A stretch of DNA of 64,000 nucleotides, from positions 1-64,000 of the forward strand of contig JAODND010000046.1 in the NCBI GenBank assembly GCA_025465465.1, read 5' to 3'. Below are positions 1 through 8,424 of the stretch, one piece after another. The stretch is from Frankiales bacterium. GTDB taxonomy: Bacteria > Actinomycetota > Actinomycetes > Mycobacteriales > SCTD01. The position numbers were made by a program, and so were the translations under genes. Position 1 is the first letter of the stretch. Every line of letters begins with the position of its first letter. Below the pieces are notes generated by a model that was not told where the DNA came from, did no database searches, and saw only the letters and a list, made by a program, of their open reading frames with translations.

Positions 1-234
1 GACCACCTCCCCGACTCCGACGTCAAGGAAGCCCTGCAGCAGCTTCCCGAGGACTTCCGCATGGCGGTCTACCTCGCCGACGTCGAGGGCTTCTCCTACA
101 AGGAGATCGCCGAGATCATGGGCACGCCGATCGGGACGGTCATGTCCCGCCTCCATCGCGGTCGGCGTGGGTTGAAGACGCTCCTGGCGGACTACGCCGT
201 CGAGCGCGGACTGGTGAAGGCGGCTGACTCGTGA
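1..234 (+). CDS. sigR: RNA polymerase sigma factor SigR/SigH family (ECF), C-terminal part, 5' end outside window
   Basis: Translation [62 protein letters not shown] is a sigma-70 region 4; directly followed by an RsrA-type anti-sigma factor. Confidence 0.93.
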   Translation, partial: DHLPDSDVKEALQQLPEDFRMAVYLADVEGFSYKEIAEIMGTPIGTVMSRLHRGRRGLKTLLADYAVERGLVKAADS

Positions 235-512
235 GCTGCGGCGAACCGCACGAGACCCCGTGCGACGAAGTGCTGGAGAAGGTCTACCTCTACCTCGACC
301 AGGAGGCCGACGGGGAGGACAAGGACCACATCCGCATCCACCTCGACGAGTGCGCGCCCTGCCTGCGCAAGTACGGCCTGGAGCAGGCCGTGATCAAGCT
401 CGTCGCCCGCTCCTGCCGTGAGCAGGCGCCCGCCGACCTCCGGGACCGGGTGCTGCTGAAGATCCAGCAGGTGCGTGTCGAGATCGAGCACGTGGAGTTC
501 CGCGCCGAGTAG
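231..512 (+). CDS. rsrA: Mycothiol-system zinc anti-sigma factor (RsrA family)
   Basis: Overlaps sigma stop; ZAS motif HLDECAPC. Confidence 0.93.
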   Translation: MSCGEPHETPCDEVLEKVYLYLDQEADGEDKDHIRIHLDECAPCLRKYGLEQAVIKLVARSCREQAPADLRDRVLLKIQQVRVEIEHVEFRAE

Positions 513-539
513 GCGGCGGCGCGCACTAGGGTCGCTGGC

Positions 540-1496
540 ATGAGCTGGCTGGTCACAGGTGGTGCCGGATACATCGGGGCGCACGTCGTGCGCGCGATGG
601 TCGAGGACGGCCAGCAGGTCGTCGCGCTCGACGACCTCAGCACGGGGGACCGTCGCCGCGTCCACGACGGTGCGCGGTTCGTCGAAGGGTCGGTCCTCGA
701 TCGGGACGCGCTGCGCCGCGCCCTGCAGGGCGTCGCAGGTGTCGTGCACGTCGCGGCCAAGAAGCAGGTGGGCGAGTCGGTCGCGGAGCCCCTCTGGTAC
801 TACCGCGAGAACCTCGACGGCCTGCTCACGCTGCTGGAGGAGTGCCGCTCGGCAGGCGTCGACAGGTTCGTGTTCTCCTCGAGCGCGGCCACCTACGGCA
901 TGCCGGACGTCGAGTACGTCACGGAGGACATCTCGAAGGCGCCGCTCTCTCCGTACGGCGAGACGAAGCTGGTCGGTGAGTGGCTGCTGAACGACTGCTC
1001 GACCGCGTTCGGCCTGCAGGTCATGAACCTGCGGTACTTCAACGTCGCTGGCGCGGCGTCTCCGGAGCTCGGCGACCCGGGGGTGTTCAACCTGGTGCCG
1101 CTGATCTTCCAGGCGCTGCAGAAGGGCGAGCGCCCCAGGGTGTACGGCGCCGACTACCCGACACCGGACGGCACCTGCCTGCGTGACTACGTCCATGTCG
1201 CTGACATCGCCGACGCGCATCTGGCGGCGGCCCGAGCCCTCGACGCCGGGCAGCCGGGGGCGACGTACAACATCGGTCGGGGCGAGGGTACGAGCGTGCT
1301 CGAGGTGCTGGACATGGTCCACCGGGTGACCGGTCTCGACTGCTCCTACGACGTCGTCGAACGTCGGCCGGGCGACCCGGCACGCGTCGTCGCCAGCGTC
1401 GACCGGATCCGGGAGGGCCTGGGCTTCCAGGCGACCTACGACCTGAGGCAGATGGTCGAGAGCGCCTGGGCGGGCTGGCAGCTCCGTCAGCAGTGA
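540..1496 (+). CDS. galE: UDP-glucose 4-epimerase
   Basis: GGAGYIGAH Rossmann start, YGETK catalytic region, typical length. Confidence 0.92.
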   Translation: MSWLVTGGAGYIGAHVVRAMVEDGQQVVALDDLSTGDRRRVHDGARFVEGSVLDRDALRRALQGVAGVVHVAAKKQVGESVAEPLWYYRENLDGLLTLLEECRSAGVDRFVFSSSAATYGMPDVEYVTEDISKAPLSPYGETKLVGEWLLNDCSTAFGLQVMNLRYFNVAGAASPELGDPGVFNLVPLIFQALQKGERPRVYGADYPTPDGTCLRDYVHVADIADAHLAAARALDAGQPGATYNIGRGEGTSVLEVLDMVHRVTGLDCSYDVVERRPGDPARVVASVDRIREGLGFQATYDLRQMVESAWAGWQLRQQ

Positions 1497-2434
1497 GGGT
1501 GATCGTCACGGGGGCGGCCGGCTTCATCGGCAGCCACCTCGCTGATCGGCTGGTCGCCGACGGCCACCGCGTCACGGGGCTCGACGACCTCAGCACCGGC
1601 AAGCTCGAGAACCTCAGCGGCGCGCGCAAGAGCAAGCTGTTCGGCTTCCACCGCTTCGACGTCACCAGCAGTGACCTGCCGGTGCTGGTGGCCCGCGACG
1701 AGCCCGACGTGGTGCTGCACCTGGCGGCCCAGATGGACGTCCGCAAGTCGGTCGCCGACCCGTTGCACGACACGCGGACCAACGTGCTCGGCACCGTCAA
1801 CGTGCTCGAGGCGTGTGCCCGCGCAGGAGTACCCCGGGTCGTCTTCGCGAGCAGCGGCGGCACGGTCTACGGCACGCCGCCGAAGCTGCCGGCCTCGGAG
1901 CGCATGACGCTGCACCCGACGTCGCCGTACGGGTCGGCCAAGGCCGCGGGGGAGACCTACGTCGCCGCCTACCAGCGGCTGCACGGGCTGGCCGGCTGCT
2001 CGTTGCGGCTCGGCAACGTCTACGGTCCGCGGCAGGACCCGCACGGCGAGGCAGGCGTCGTGGGCATCTTCGCCGGAGCGCTCGCCAAGGGGCAGCCGAC
2101 CAAGGTGTTCGGCGACGGCACCAGCAGCCGCGACTACGTCTACGTGGACGACGTGGTGGACGCGTTCGTGCGCTGCCTCGGCGGCAAGGGGGACGGCCGC
2201 CGGCTCAACATCGGGAGCGGGACGGGTACGACCGTCCGGCAGCTGCACACGCTGGTGGCGCGGGCCGTCGGCGCGCCGGACGCGCCGGAGTTCGCTCCCT
2301 CACGTGCCGGCGAGCTGCAGGCGATCACCCTCGACGTCGGACAGGCCCGCCGCGCCCTCGGGTGGGAGCCGGTCGTCGGCCTCGAGCAGGGGCTGGCCCA
2401 GACCATCGAGTGGGTCAGGTCCCGGAAGCGCTGA
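1493..2434 (+). CDS. NAD-dependent epimerase/dehydratase family protein
   Basis: TGAAGFIGSH start, SPYGSAKAAGE; overlaps the preceding stop. Confidence 0.9.
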   Translation: MRVIVTGAAGFIGSHLADRLVADGHRVTGLDDLSTGKLENLSGARKSKLFGFHRFDVTSSDLPVLVARDEPDVVLHLAAQMDVRKSVADPLHDTRTNVLGTVNVLEACARAGVPRVVFASSGGTVYGTPPKLPASERMTLHPTSPYGSAKAAGETYVAAYQRLHGLAGCSLRLGNVYGPRQDPHGEAGVVGIFAGALAKGQPTKVFGDGTSSRDYVYVDDVVDAFVRCLGGKGDGRRLNIGSGTGTTVRQLHTLVARAVGAPDAPEFAPSRAGELQAITLDVGQARRALGWEPVVGLEQGLAQTIEWVRSRKR

Positions 2435-2459
2435 ACCCCCGCCGTGGGCGGGGGTTCAG
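2431..2459. terminator. Bidirectional intrinsic-type hairpin between convergent genes
   Basis: CTGAACCCCCGCC-GTG-GGCGGGGGTTCAG, perfect 13-bp stem with 3-nt loop; includes the TGA of the upstream epimerase; no clear T-tract. Confidence 0.75.
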
Positions 2460-2465
2460 GAGGGC

Positions 2466-2540
2466 TTAGGCGTTGGGGCGCTTGCCGTGGTTGGCAGCGT
2501 TCTTCTTGCGCGCGCGGCGCTTGCGACCTCTCTTGGCCAT
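2466..2540 (-). CDS. 50S ribosomal protein bL37 (24 aa), absent from the supplied ORF track
   Basis: Translation MAKRGRKRRARKKNAANHGKRPNA, the short basic actinobacterial bL37 pattern (recalled from mycobacterial ribosome structures). Confidence 0.85.
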   Translation of the reverse strand: MAKRGRKRRARKKNAANHGKRPNA

Positions 2541-2563
2541 CGGTGTCTCCTCTCGACAGGCTC

Positions 2564-3109
2564 CTATCCTGCCAGAGCGCGTCGGCGGCGGGGCATCGAT
2601 CCCATCCCGATGACCACCAGCTCGGCCAGGCCTGCGGCCACCAGCACGTCGCCGGCGCTGACGATCTCCGGGTGCCGCGGCAGGTAGACGGGCACCCTGT
2701 CACCGAGCAGCCCGAGGTGCGTCCCGGGGCCGAGCAGGTCGTGTCGGGGGTCGGCGCCGCTGAGGATGTCCTGCGTGGACAGGCCGGCCCGTCCCATCGC
2801 GTCGCCGCTGACGGGCATCGCGCCGTTGACGCCGACGACGAGGGCGTTGAGGAGCAGCCCGGCCGCCACGAGGCCGGTGCCGTGCACCCCCCGGTTGAGG
2901 ATGAGGAAGCCTGCGACGAGCAGCGCGGACACCGCGAGCCCTGCCGGGTAGCGCCAGCCACCGGCCAGTCCACCGAGCACCTGGATCAGGAGCGCGCCCA
3001 CCACCAGCCGCTTCGACCGCAGCCGCAGGTGCCCGAGGCGGTCGAGGCTTCCGCCCCGTGCATACCCGAGACCGAGGGCCCCCACGAGCACGGCCAGGGC
3101 GAACAGCAC
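2564..3109 (-). CDS. DUF5317-type membrane protein
   Basis: Hydrophobic helices, GVNGAMPVSGDAM...ILSGADPRHDLLGPGTHL...GDVLVAAGLAELV pattern; GTG start inferred. Confidence 0.75.
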   Translation of the reverse strand: MLFALAVLVGALGLGYARGGSLDRLGHLRLRSKRLVVGALLIQVLGGLAGGWRYPAGLAVSALLVAGFLILNRGVHGTGLVAAGLLLNALVVGVNGAMPVSGDAMGRAGLSTQDILSGADPRHDLLGPGTHLGLLGDRVPVYLPRHPEIVSAGDVLVAAGLAELVVIGMGSMPRRRRALAG

Positions 3110-3116
3110 CCCGATA

Positions 3117-3890
3117 GTGTCGCCGCTCGTGACCTCAGACCTCGTCGTGACGCGCGCGGACCACGTGCTGCACCTGCACATCGACCGCGAGAGCAGGCGC
3201 AACGCCCTCAACGCCGAGGTGCTCACCGGCATGATCGCGGCGCTGAGGGACCCGGGAGACGCCCGGGTCGTCCTCATCACGAGCGCCGGCACCGTGTTCT
3301 GCTCCGGCGCCGACCTGGTGCAGATGGCTCCGGACGCGACCGGCCTCGAGGTCCACGAGGGCCGCGGCAGGATCCGTGAGCTCGTGCAGGCCATGGCCGA
3401 CTGCCCGCTGCCGGTCGTCGCGAGCGTGCAGGGGCTCTGCCTCGCCGGTGGGGTCGCGCTCGTCCTCGGGTGCGACCTCGTGCTGGCCGTGGAGACCGCC
3501 GCGTTCGGCCTGCCCGAGGTCGACCTCGGCATCTGGCCGTTCATGGTGAGCGCGCTGCTGGGCCGGCACGTCAGCCCCAAGCGGGCGATGGAGATGATGC
3601 TGAGCGCGCGCCGCGTGCCCGCCGCAGAGGCCCTCGAGATGGGGCTCATCAGCCGGGTGGTCGCCGACCTCCCCGCCGAGACGGACGCCCTGGTCTCGGC
3701 GCTCGTGGCCAAGCCGCCCGTCGCGGTGCGGCTCGGCTTGGCGGCCTTCCGGTCGGCGATGGAGTCCTCGCTCGACGCGGGCCTCGAGGCGATGCAGGCG
3801 CAGCTGTCGCTGCTCAACTCCACCGAGGACGCCTCGGAGGGCATCGCGGCGTTCCTCGGGAAGCGCAAGCCGGAGTGGAAGGGCCGCTGA
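3117..3890 (+). CDS. Enoyl-CoA hydratase/isomerase family protein
   Basis: Crotonase-fold motifs (SAGTVFCSGADL, CLAGGVALVLGCDLVLA). Confidence 0.9.
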   Translation: MSPLVTSDLVVTRADHVLHLHIDRESRRNALNAEVLTGMIAALRDPGDARVVLITSAGTVFCSGADLVQMAPDATGLEVHEGRGRIRELVQAMADCPLPVVASVQGLCLAGGVALVLGCDLVLAVETAAFGLPEVDLGIWPFMVSALLGRHVSPKRAMEMMLSARRVPAAEALEMGLISRVVADLPAETDALVSALVAKPPVAVRLGLAAFRSAMESSLDAGLEAMQAQLSLLNSTEDASEGIAAFLGKRKPEWKGR

Positions 3891-3908
3891 CCGCCGTACC
3901 CTGAAAGC

Positions 3909-5324
3909 ATGACGGAGACCCCGCAGGAGAACACTGCGAGCCACGACCCGAAGCGGCCGTCGAAGCTGCTGGAGTTCATGAGCACCGGGTGGGCCGACCG
4001 CCCGCGTCCCCGGACCGGGGCGCAGGAGGCGTCGCCGCTGCGTGCCGAGCGTCGCGCCCGACTCGCCGCGCAGTTCCCCGGTGAGGTCCTGGTCGTGCCG
4101 AGCGGCGGCCACAAGGTGCGCGCGAACGACACAGACTTCAGGTTTCGCCCGGGCAGCGACTTCACCTGGCTGGTCGGCTCCAAGGAGCCGGACGCGGTGC
4201 TCGTCATCGATGCGAAGGGCGAAGGCACGCTCTACCAGGCACCGGCGTGGACCCGCGAGACGCCGGCGTTCTTCACCGATCGCCACGGCGAGTTCTGGGT
4301 CGGTCCCCGGCCGTCGCTCGACGACGTGGCGATCGAGCTCGCGGTCCCGACCCGGCCCCTCGAGGAGATCGAGAAGCTCCGCGGCACCAAGGCTCGGGTC
4401 CTCCAGGGGTACGACGGGAAGGCGGCCGAGCTCTTCGAGACCGCCGAGGACGCCGACCAGGAGCTCGCGAGGTGGCTGGGCGAGGCGCGGCTCATCAAGG
4501 ACGAGTGGGAGGTCGCGCAGCTGCAGGCGGCCGTCGACGCGACGATCAAGGGCTTCGAGGACGTCGCGCGTGAGCTGCCACGAGCCGTCGAGACCAGCGA
4601 GCGCTGGGCCGAGGGCGTCTTCGGGCTCCGCGCGCGGGTCGAGGGCAACGATGTCGGCTACGGCTCGATCTGCGCTGCCGGTGCGCATGCCTGCGTCCTG
4701 CACTGGACCGACAACGACGGCCCCGTGCGGGAGGGCGAGCTGATCCTGCTCGACATGGGCGTCGAGGGCCACGAGCTCTACACCGCCGACATCACGCGGA
4801 CGCTGCCGGTCGGCGGCAGCTGGACGCCGCGCCAGCGCGAGGTCTATGACCTCGTCTACCGCTCGCAGGAGGCCGCGCTGGCCGAGTGCCGGCCCGGCAA
4901 CCCCTTCCTCGCCCCCCACGACGCGGCCATGAAGGTGCTGGCGGAGGGGCTCGAGGCCCTCGGGATCGTCGCCTCCGCCGAGGAGGTGCTGGCCGTCGAC
5001 GACAAGCGCTACAGCCGTTGGACCATCCACGGCGTCAGCCACATGCTCGGCCTCGACGTGCACGACTGCGCGGCCGCCCGCGACGAGCTCTATCGCGAGG
5101 GCACCCTTCAGCCCGGCCACGTCCTGACGATCGAGCCGGGCCTCTACTTCCAGCCCGACGACCTGCTCGTCCCCGAGGACCTGCGCGGGACCGGCATCCG
5201 GATCGAGGACGACGTGCTCATCACCGACGACGGCCACCGCAACCTCTCGGCGGCGCTCCCGCGTGATCCTGACGGCGTGGAGCGCTGGATGGCGGCGCTT
5301 GCGGAGAGCACGCAACAGCGCTGA
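3909..5324 (+). CDS. Aminopeptidase P family protein (Xaa-Pro aminopeptidase)
   Basis: M24 metallopeptidase motifs: LLDMGVEGHELYTADITRTLPVGG, HGVSHMLGLDVHD, TIEPGLYF. Confidence 0.93.
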   Translation: MTETPQENTASHDPKRPSKLLEFMSTGWADRPRPRTGAQEASPLRAERRARLAAQFPGEVLVVPSGGHKVRANDTDFRFRPGSDFTWLVGSKEPDAVLVIDAKGEGTLYQAPAWTRETPAFFTDRHGEFWVGPRPSLDDVAIELAVPTRPLEEIEKLRGTKARVLQGYDGKAAELFETAEDADQELARWLGEARLIKDEWEVAQLQAAVDATIKGFEDVARELPRAVETSERWAEGVFGLRARVEGNDVGYGSICAAGAHACVLHWTDNDGPVREGELILLDMGVEGHELYTADITRTLPVGGSWTPRQREVYDLVYRSQEAALAECRPGNPFLAPHDAAMKVLAEGLEALGIVASAEEVLAVDDKRYSRWTIHGVSHMLGLDVHDCAAARDELYREGTLQPGHVLTIEPGLYFQPDDLLVPEDLRGTGIRIEDDVLITDDGHRNLSAALPRDPDGVERWMAALAESTQQR

Positions 5325-5364
5325 ATGGGTCAAGGTCGGGCTCCGACCGGCCGAAAGACCCTGT

Positions 5365-6444
5365 GTGACGACCTCGATCGAGCCCTTCCTGCGCGCGCTC
5401 GTGGAGTGCGGCGGGTCTGACCTTCACTGCAAGGTCGGTTCGCCCCCCCGTGTCCGCATCGACGGCCGGCTGCGCAAGCTGCAGACGCGCGACCTGTCGG
5501 CGTCGGACACCGAGCAGATGGTCAACGAGGTGCTCCGGGAGGACCTCGTCGAGGACTTCCTCCGCACGAACGAGGCCGACTTCGCGTACTCGCTGTCCGG
5601 TGTTGGCCGGTTCCGCGTGAACGCGTTCCGCAGCCGCGGGTCGGCCGGGCTGGTCTTCCGGCGGGTGTCCGTCGGTGCCATCCCGCTGCAGGACCTCGGC
5701 CTGCCGCCGGTCCTCGCGTCGCTCGCGATGGAGCCCCGCGGGCTCGTCCTCGTCACCGGTCCGACCGGCTCGGGCAAGACCACGACGCTCGCCGGCATGA
5801 TCGACCACATCAACAGCAACAAGGAGGTCCACGTCGTCACGATCGAGGACCCCATCGAGGTCCTGCACTTCGACAAGATGGCGATGATCAACCAGCGCGA
5901 GGTCCGCGTCGACACCGAGGACTTCGTGACCGCGATGCGCGCCGCCATGCGGCAGGACCCCGACGTCATCCTGGTCGGCGAGATGCGTGACCACGAGACA
6001 GTGAAGGCCGGCCTGGCGGCTGCCGAGACGGGCCACTTCGTCATGTCGACGCTGCACACCACCGACGCGTCGGAGACCATCAACCGCATCATCGACTTCT
6101 TCCCGCCGCACGAGCAGAAGCAGGTGCGCCTCGCGCTCGCCGCCTCGCTGCGCGGCATCATCTGCCAGCGCCTGGTGCCCCGGGCCGACGGCGAGGGGCG
6201 CTGCGTGGTCATGGAGATCGCGGTCAACACCGGCCGCATCGCTGACGCGATCGCCGACCCGGACAAGACCAGCTCGATCCCGCAGCTGATCGGCGAGGGC
6301 GCCTACTACGGCATGCAGACCTTCGACCAGCACCTGGTCTCGTTCATCCGCGACGGCGTCATCACGATGGAGGCCGCGATGGCCGCCTCGACGTCGCCGC
6401 ACGACCTGACCGTCGAGCTCCGCCGCCTCGGGCTGGTCGCCTAG
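5365..6444 (+). CDS. PilT/VirB11-family ATPase, type IV pilus twitching motility PilT-like
   Basis: TGPTGSGKTTTLAGMIDHIN Walker A, DPDVILVGEMRDHET; GTG start at 5365 inferred (the track ORF starts inside the previous gene). Confidence 0.9.
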   Translation: MTTSIEPFLRALVECGGSDLHCKVGSPPRVRIDGRLRKLQTRDLSASDTEQMVNEVLREDLVEDFLRTNEADFAYSLSGVGRFRVNAFRSRGSAGLVFRRVSVGAIPLQDLGLPPVLASLAMEPRGLVLVTGPTGSGKTTTLAGMIDHINSNKEVHVVTIEDPIEVLHFDKMAMINQREVRVDTEDFVTAMRAAMRQDPDVILVGEMRDHETVKAGLAAAETGHFVMSTLHTTDASETINRIIDFFPPHEQKQVRLALAASLRGIICQRLVPRADGEGRCVVMEIAVNTGRIADAIADPDKTSSIPQLIGEGAYYGMQTFDQHLVSFIRDGVITMEAAMAASTSPHDLTVELRRLGLVA

Positions 6445-6459
6445 CCCGCTCTCTCCCCG

Positions 6460-6522
6460 TGATCCACGGAGAGTTGGAGTCCGATCGGGTCCGCGGATCC
6501 TGCAGCAGGTCTCCGTGGATCA
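6460..6522. repeat. 63-bp palindromic repeat, family 1 copy A
   Basis: Arms GTGATCCACGGAGA (6459-6472) and TCTCCGTGGATCAC (6510-6523), perfect; second copy at 60425-60487. Confidence 0.8.
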
Positions 6523-6523
6523 C

Positions 6524-6703
6524 TCAGCCCTCGACGGTGCCGTGCTCGACGCACCGGGCCGACCAGCGCGTCGGGTGCACCTGGACGACCATCCGCCGGC
6601 GGCAGTGCGCGCAGTAGCGCGGGGGCTCGAGCGCGAGCGCACGGTCGTGGTCGGGGTGGCGGCCAGGCTCGCCGCACAAGCCGCAGAAGGACTGCTCCGT
6701 CAC
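6524..6703 (-). CDS. bsaP: Small Cys-rich protein, probable biotin synthase auxiliary protein (BsaP-like), 59 aa, absent from the ORF track in this frame
   Basis: GTG-start translation [59 protein letters not shown]: CxxC...[30 protein letters not shown]; lies 3 kb from bioA/bioB. Confidence 0.7.
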   Translation of the reverse strand: MTEQSFCGLCGEPGRHPDHDRALALEPPRYCAHCRRRMVVQVHPTRWSARCVEHGTVEG

Positions 6704-6724
6704 AGCGACAGGTCTATCGCATCC

Positions 6725-6844
6725 CTACCGGTGGAACAGGCCGTGGCCCCACCAGCCGGGCTGCCAGTCCCGGCCGTCGCGACTGTCGGCGCCGAACAGC
6801 GGCGCGAGGACCGCCAGGGCCAGGAAGAAGATCGCCACTGTCAT
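6725..6844 (-). CDS. 39-aa single-TM small protein of unknown function
   Basis: ATG start; MTVAIFFLALAVLAPLFGADSRDGRDWQPGWWGHGLFHR; one N-terminal hydrophobic helix. Confidence 0.55.
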   Translation of the reverse strand: MTVAIFFLALAVLAPLFGADSRDGRDWQPGWWGHGLFHR

Positions 6845-6879
6845 GCCTTGATCGTCCCGCTTCGCGCAAGCGAGAAACA

Positions 6880-6916
6880 GTGGCAGAAAGGTGCGGCTGC
6901 ATCGTTTTTCTGCCAC
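6880..6916. promoter_or_regulatory. Inverted repeat (candidate operator) upstream of the GlxA-like regulator
   Basis: GTGGCAGAAA (6880-6889) and TTTCTGCCAC (6907-6916), perfect 10-bp arms, 10 bp before the ATG at 6926. Confidence 0.6.
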
Positions 6917-6925
6917 ACTTCCGTC

Positions 6926-7891
6926 ATGCCTCTCCACAACGTCGTCGCTGTCGTCTGCGACGGGTTCGCCGCCTTCGAGCTCGGGGTCGTGTGCGAGGTC
7001 TTCGGTCTCGACCGCAGCGACGAGGGCCTGCCGGGCTATGACTTCGCAGTCGTCGCCGCCGAGGAGCCGCCGCTGCAGTCCGGCCAGGGCTACCGGCTCG
7101 ACACCGACCATCGGTTGGAGCGGGTCGCTGCCGCCGACCTGGTCTGCATCCCGGCCTGGCGGTCGATCGACGAGCAGCCCCCTGAGGAGCTCCTGCAGGC
7201 CGTCCGGGACGCCGTGGCGCGCGGCGCCCGGGTGCTGTCGGTCTGCTCCGGCGCCTTCGTCCTCGCGGCGGCGGGCGTCCTCGACGGACGCCGGGCCACG
7301 ACGCACTGGAAGTACACCGACGTCCTCGCCGAGCGCTACCCGGCCATCGACGTCGACCCGGACGTGCTCTATGTCGACGACGGCCCCGTCATCACCTCTG
7401 CGGGCACGTCGGCCGGCATCGACGCCTGTCTGCACGTCGTCCGGCAGGAGCACGGGGTCGCGGTGGCCAACGCGGTCGCGCGCCGGATGGTGGTCCCGCC
7501 CTTCCGCGACGGCGGTCAGGCCCAGTACGTCGAGGCGCCGGTGCCCCTCCTGAGCCGGGCCGGCACCGATGCGCTCGCCTCGCTGCTCGACTGGATCGCC
7601 CAGCACCCGCACGAGGACCTTGCGGTCGAGGACCTGGCGCGGCGGGCGCACATGTCGCCGCGGACCTTTGCCCGCAGGTTCCGCGAGGCGACAGGTGTGA
7701 CGCCGGCCAAGTGGGTGCTCGCCCAGCGGGTCGGGCACGCCCAGCAGCTCCTCGAGCAGGGTCTCGCCGTCGAGGAGGTCGCTCGCCGGGCCGGCTTCGG
7801 GTCGGCCGCCACCTTGCGGTCGGCGTTCGCCCGCGAGCGCGGCACGTCCCCGTCCGCCTACGCCAGGGTCTTCAGCGGTCAGACGGCCTGA
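6926..7891 (+). CDS. GlxA-family transcriptional regulator (DJ-1/PfpI domain plus AraC HTH)
   Basis: N-terminal amidotransferase-like domain with VLSVCSGAFVLAAAGVLDGRRATTHW, C-terminal AraC HTH (MSPRTFARRFREATGVTPAKWV). Confidence 0.92.
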   Translation: MPLHNVVAVVCDGFAAFELGVVCEVFGLDRSDEGLPGYDFAVVAAEEPPLQSGQGYRLDTDHRLERVAAADLVCIPAWRSIDEQPPEELLQAVRDAVARGARVLSVCSGAFVLAAAGVLDGRRATTHWKYTDVLAERYPAIDVDPDVLYVDDGPVITSAGTSAGIDACLHVVRQEHGVAVANAVARRMVVPPFRDGGQAQYVEAPVPLLSRAGTDALASLLDWIAQHPHEDLAVEDLARRAHMSPRTFARRFREATGVTPAKWVLAQRVGHAQQLLEQGLAVEEVARRAGFGSAATLRSAFARERGTSPSAYARVFSGQTA

Positions 7892-8424
7892 CGGGCCCTC
7901 TCGACCTCGCCTCTCACGAGGCAGCCGGCCAGGTGGTCGTTGACGACCCCCGTCGCCTGCAGCAGTGAGTAGACGGTGGTCGGGCCCACGAAGGTGAACC
8001 CCAGCTTCTTCAGCTTCTTCGACAGCTCGACCGAGGCAGGGGTCACCGCGGGCACGTCGGCCCACGACGTGGGCGCCGGCCGATCCACCCGATAGGACCA
8101 GATCAGCTCCGGCAGCCCGCCGTCCATGGCCAGCACGGCGTGCGCGTTGGTGACGCACGCCTGCAGCTTGGCCCGCGCCCGGATGATGCGGGCGTCCTGC
8201 AGCAGCGGTTCGATGTCGACGTCGACGACGCGGGCGGGGTCGAACCCCTCGAAGACCTCGCGGAACGCCTCGCGCTTGCGCAGGACGGTGATCCAGGCGA
8301 GGCCCGCCTGCATGCCCTCGAGGCAGATCTTCTCGTACAGCTCCTGGGTGGTCGTCTTGGGCCAGCCCCACTCGGTGTCGTGGTAGGGCGCATAGAGCGG
8401 ATCGCCCTCGCCGAAGCACCTCAT
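7879..8424 (-). CDS. tag: DNA-3-methyladenine glycosylase I
   Basis: [42 protein letters not shown]. Confidence 0.93.
   Translation of the reverse strand: MRCFGEGDPLYAPYHDTEWGWPKTTTQELYEKICLEGMQAGLAWITVLRKREAFREVFEGFDPARVVDVDIEPLLQDARIIRARAKLQACVTNAHAVLAMDGGLPELIWSYRVDRPAPTSWADVPAVTPASVELSKKLKKLGFTFVGPTTVYSLLQATGVVNDHLAGCLVRGEVERARQAV

Noticed and set aside
3135-5333. 732-aa minus-strand ORF opposite the crotonase and aminopeptidase P genes
   Set aside because: Antisense shadow of two well-supported plus-strand genes; low-complexity Arg/Leu/Val-rich translation typical of high-GC DNA
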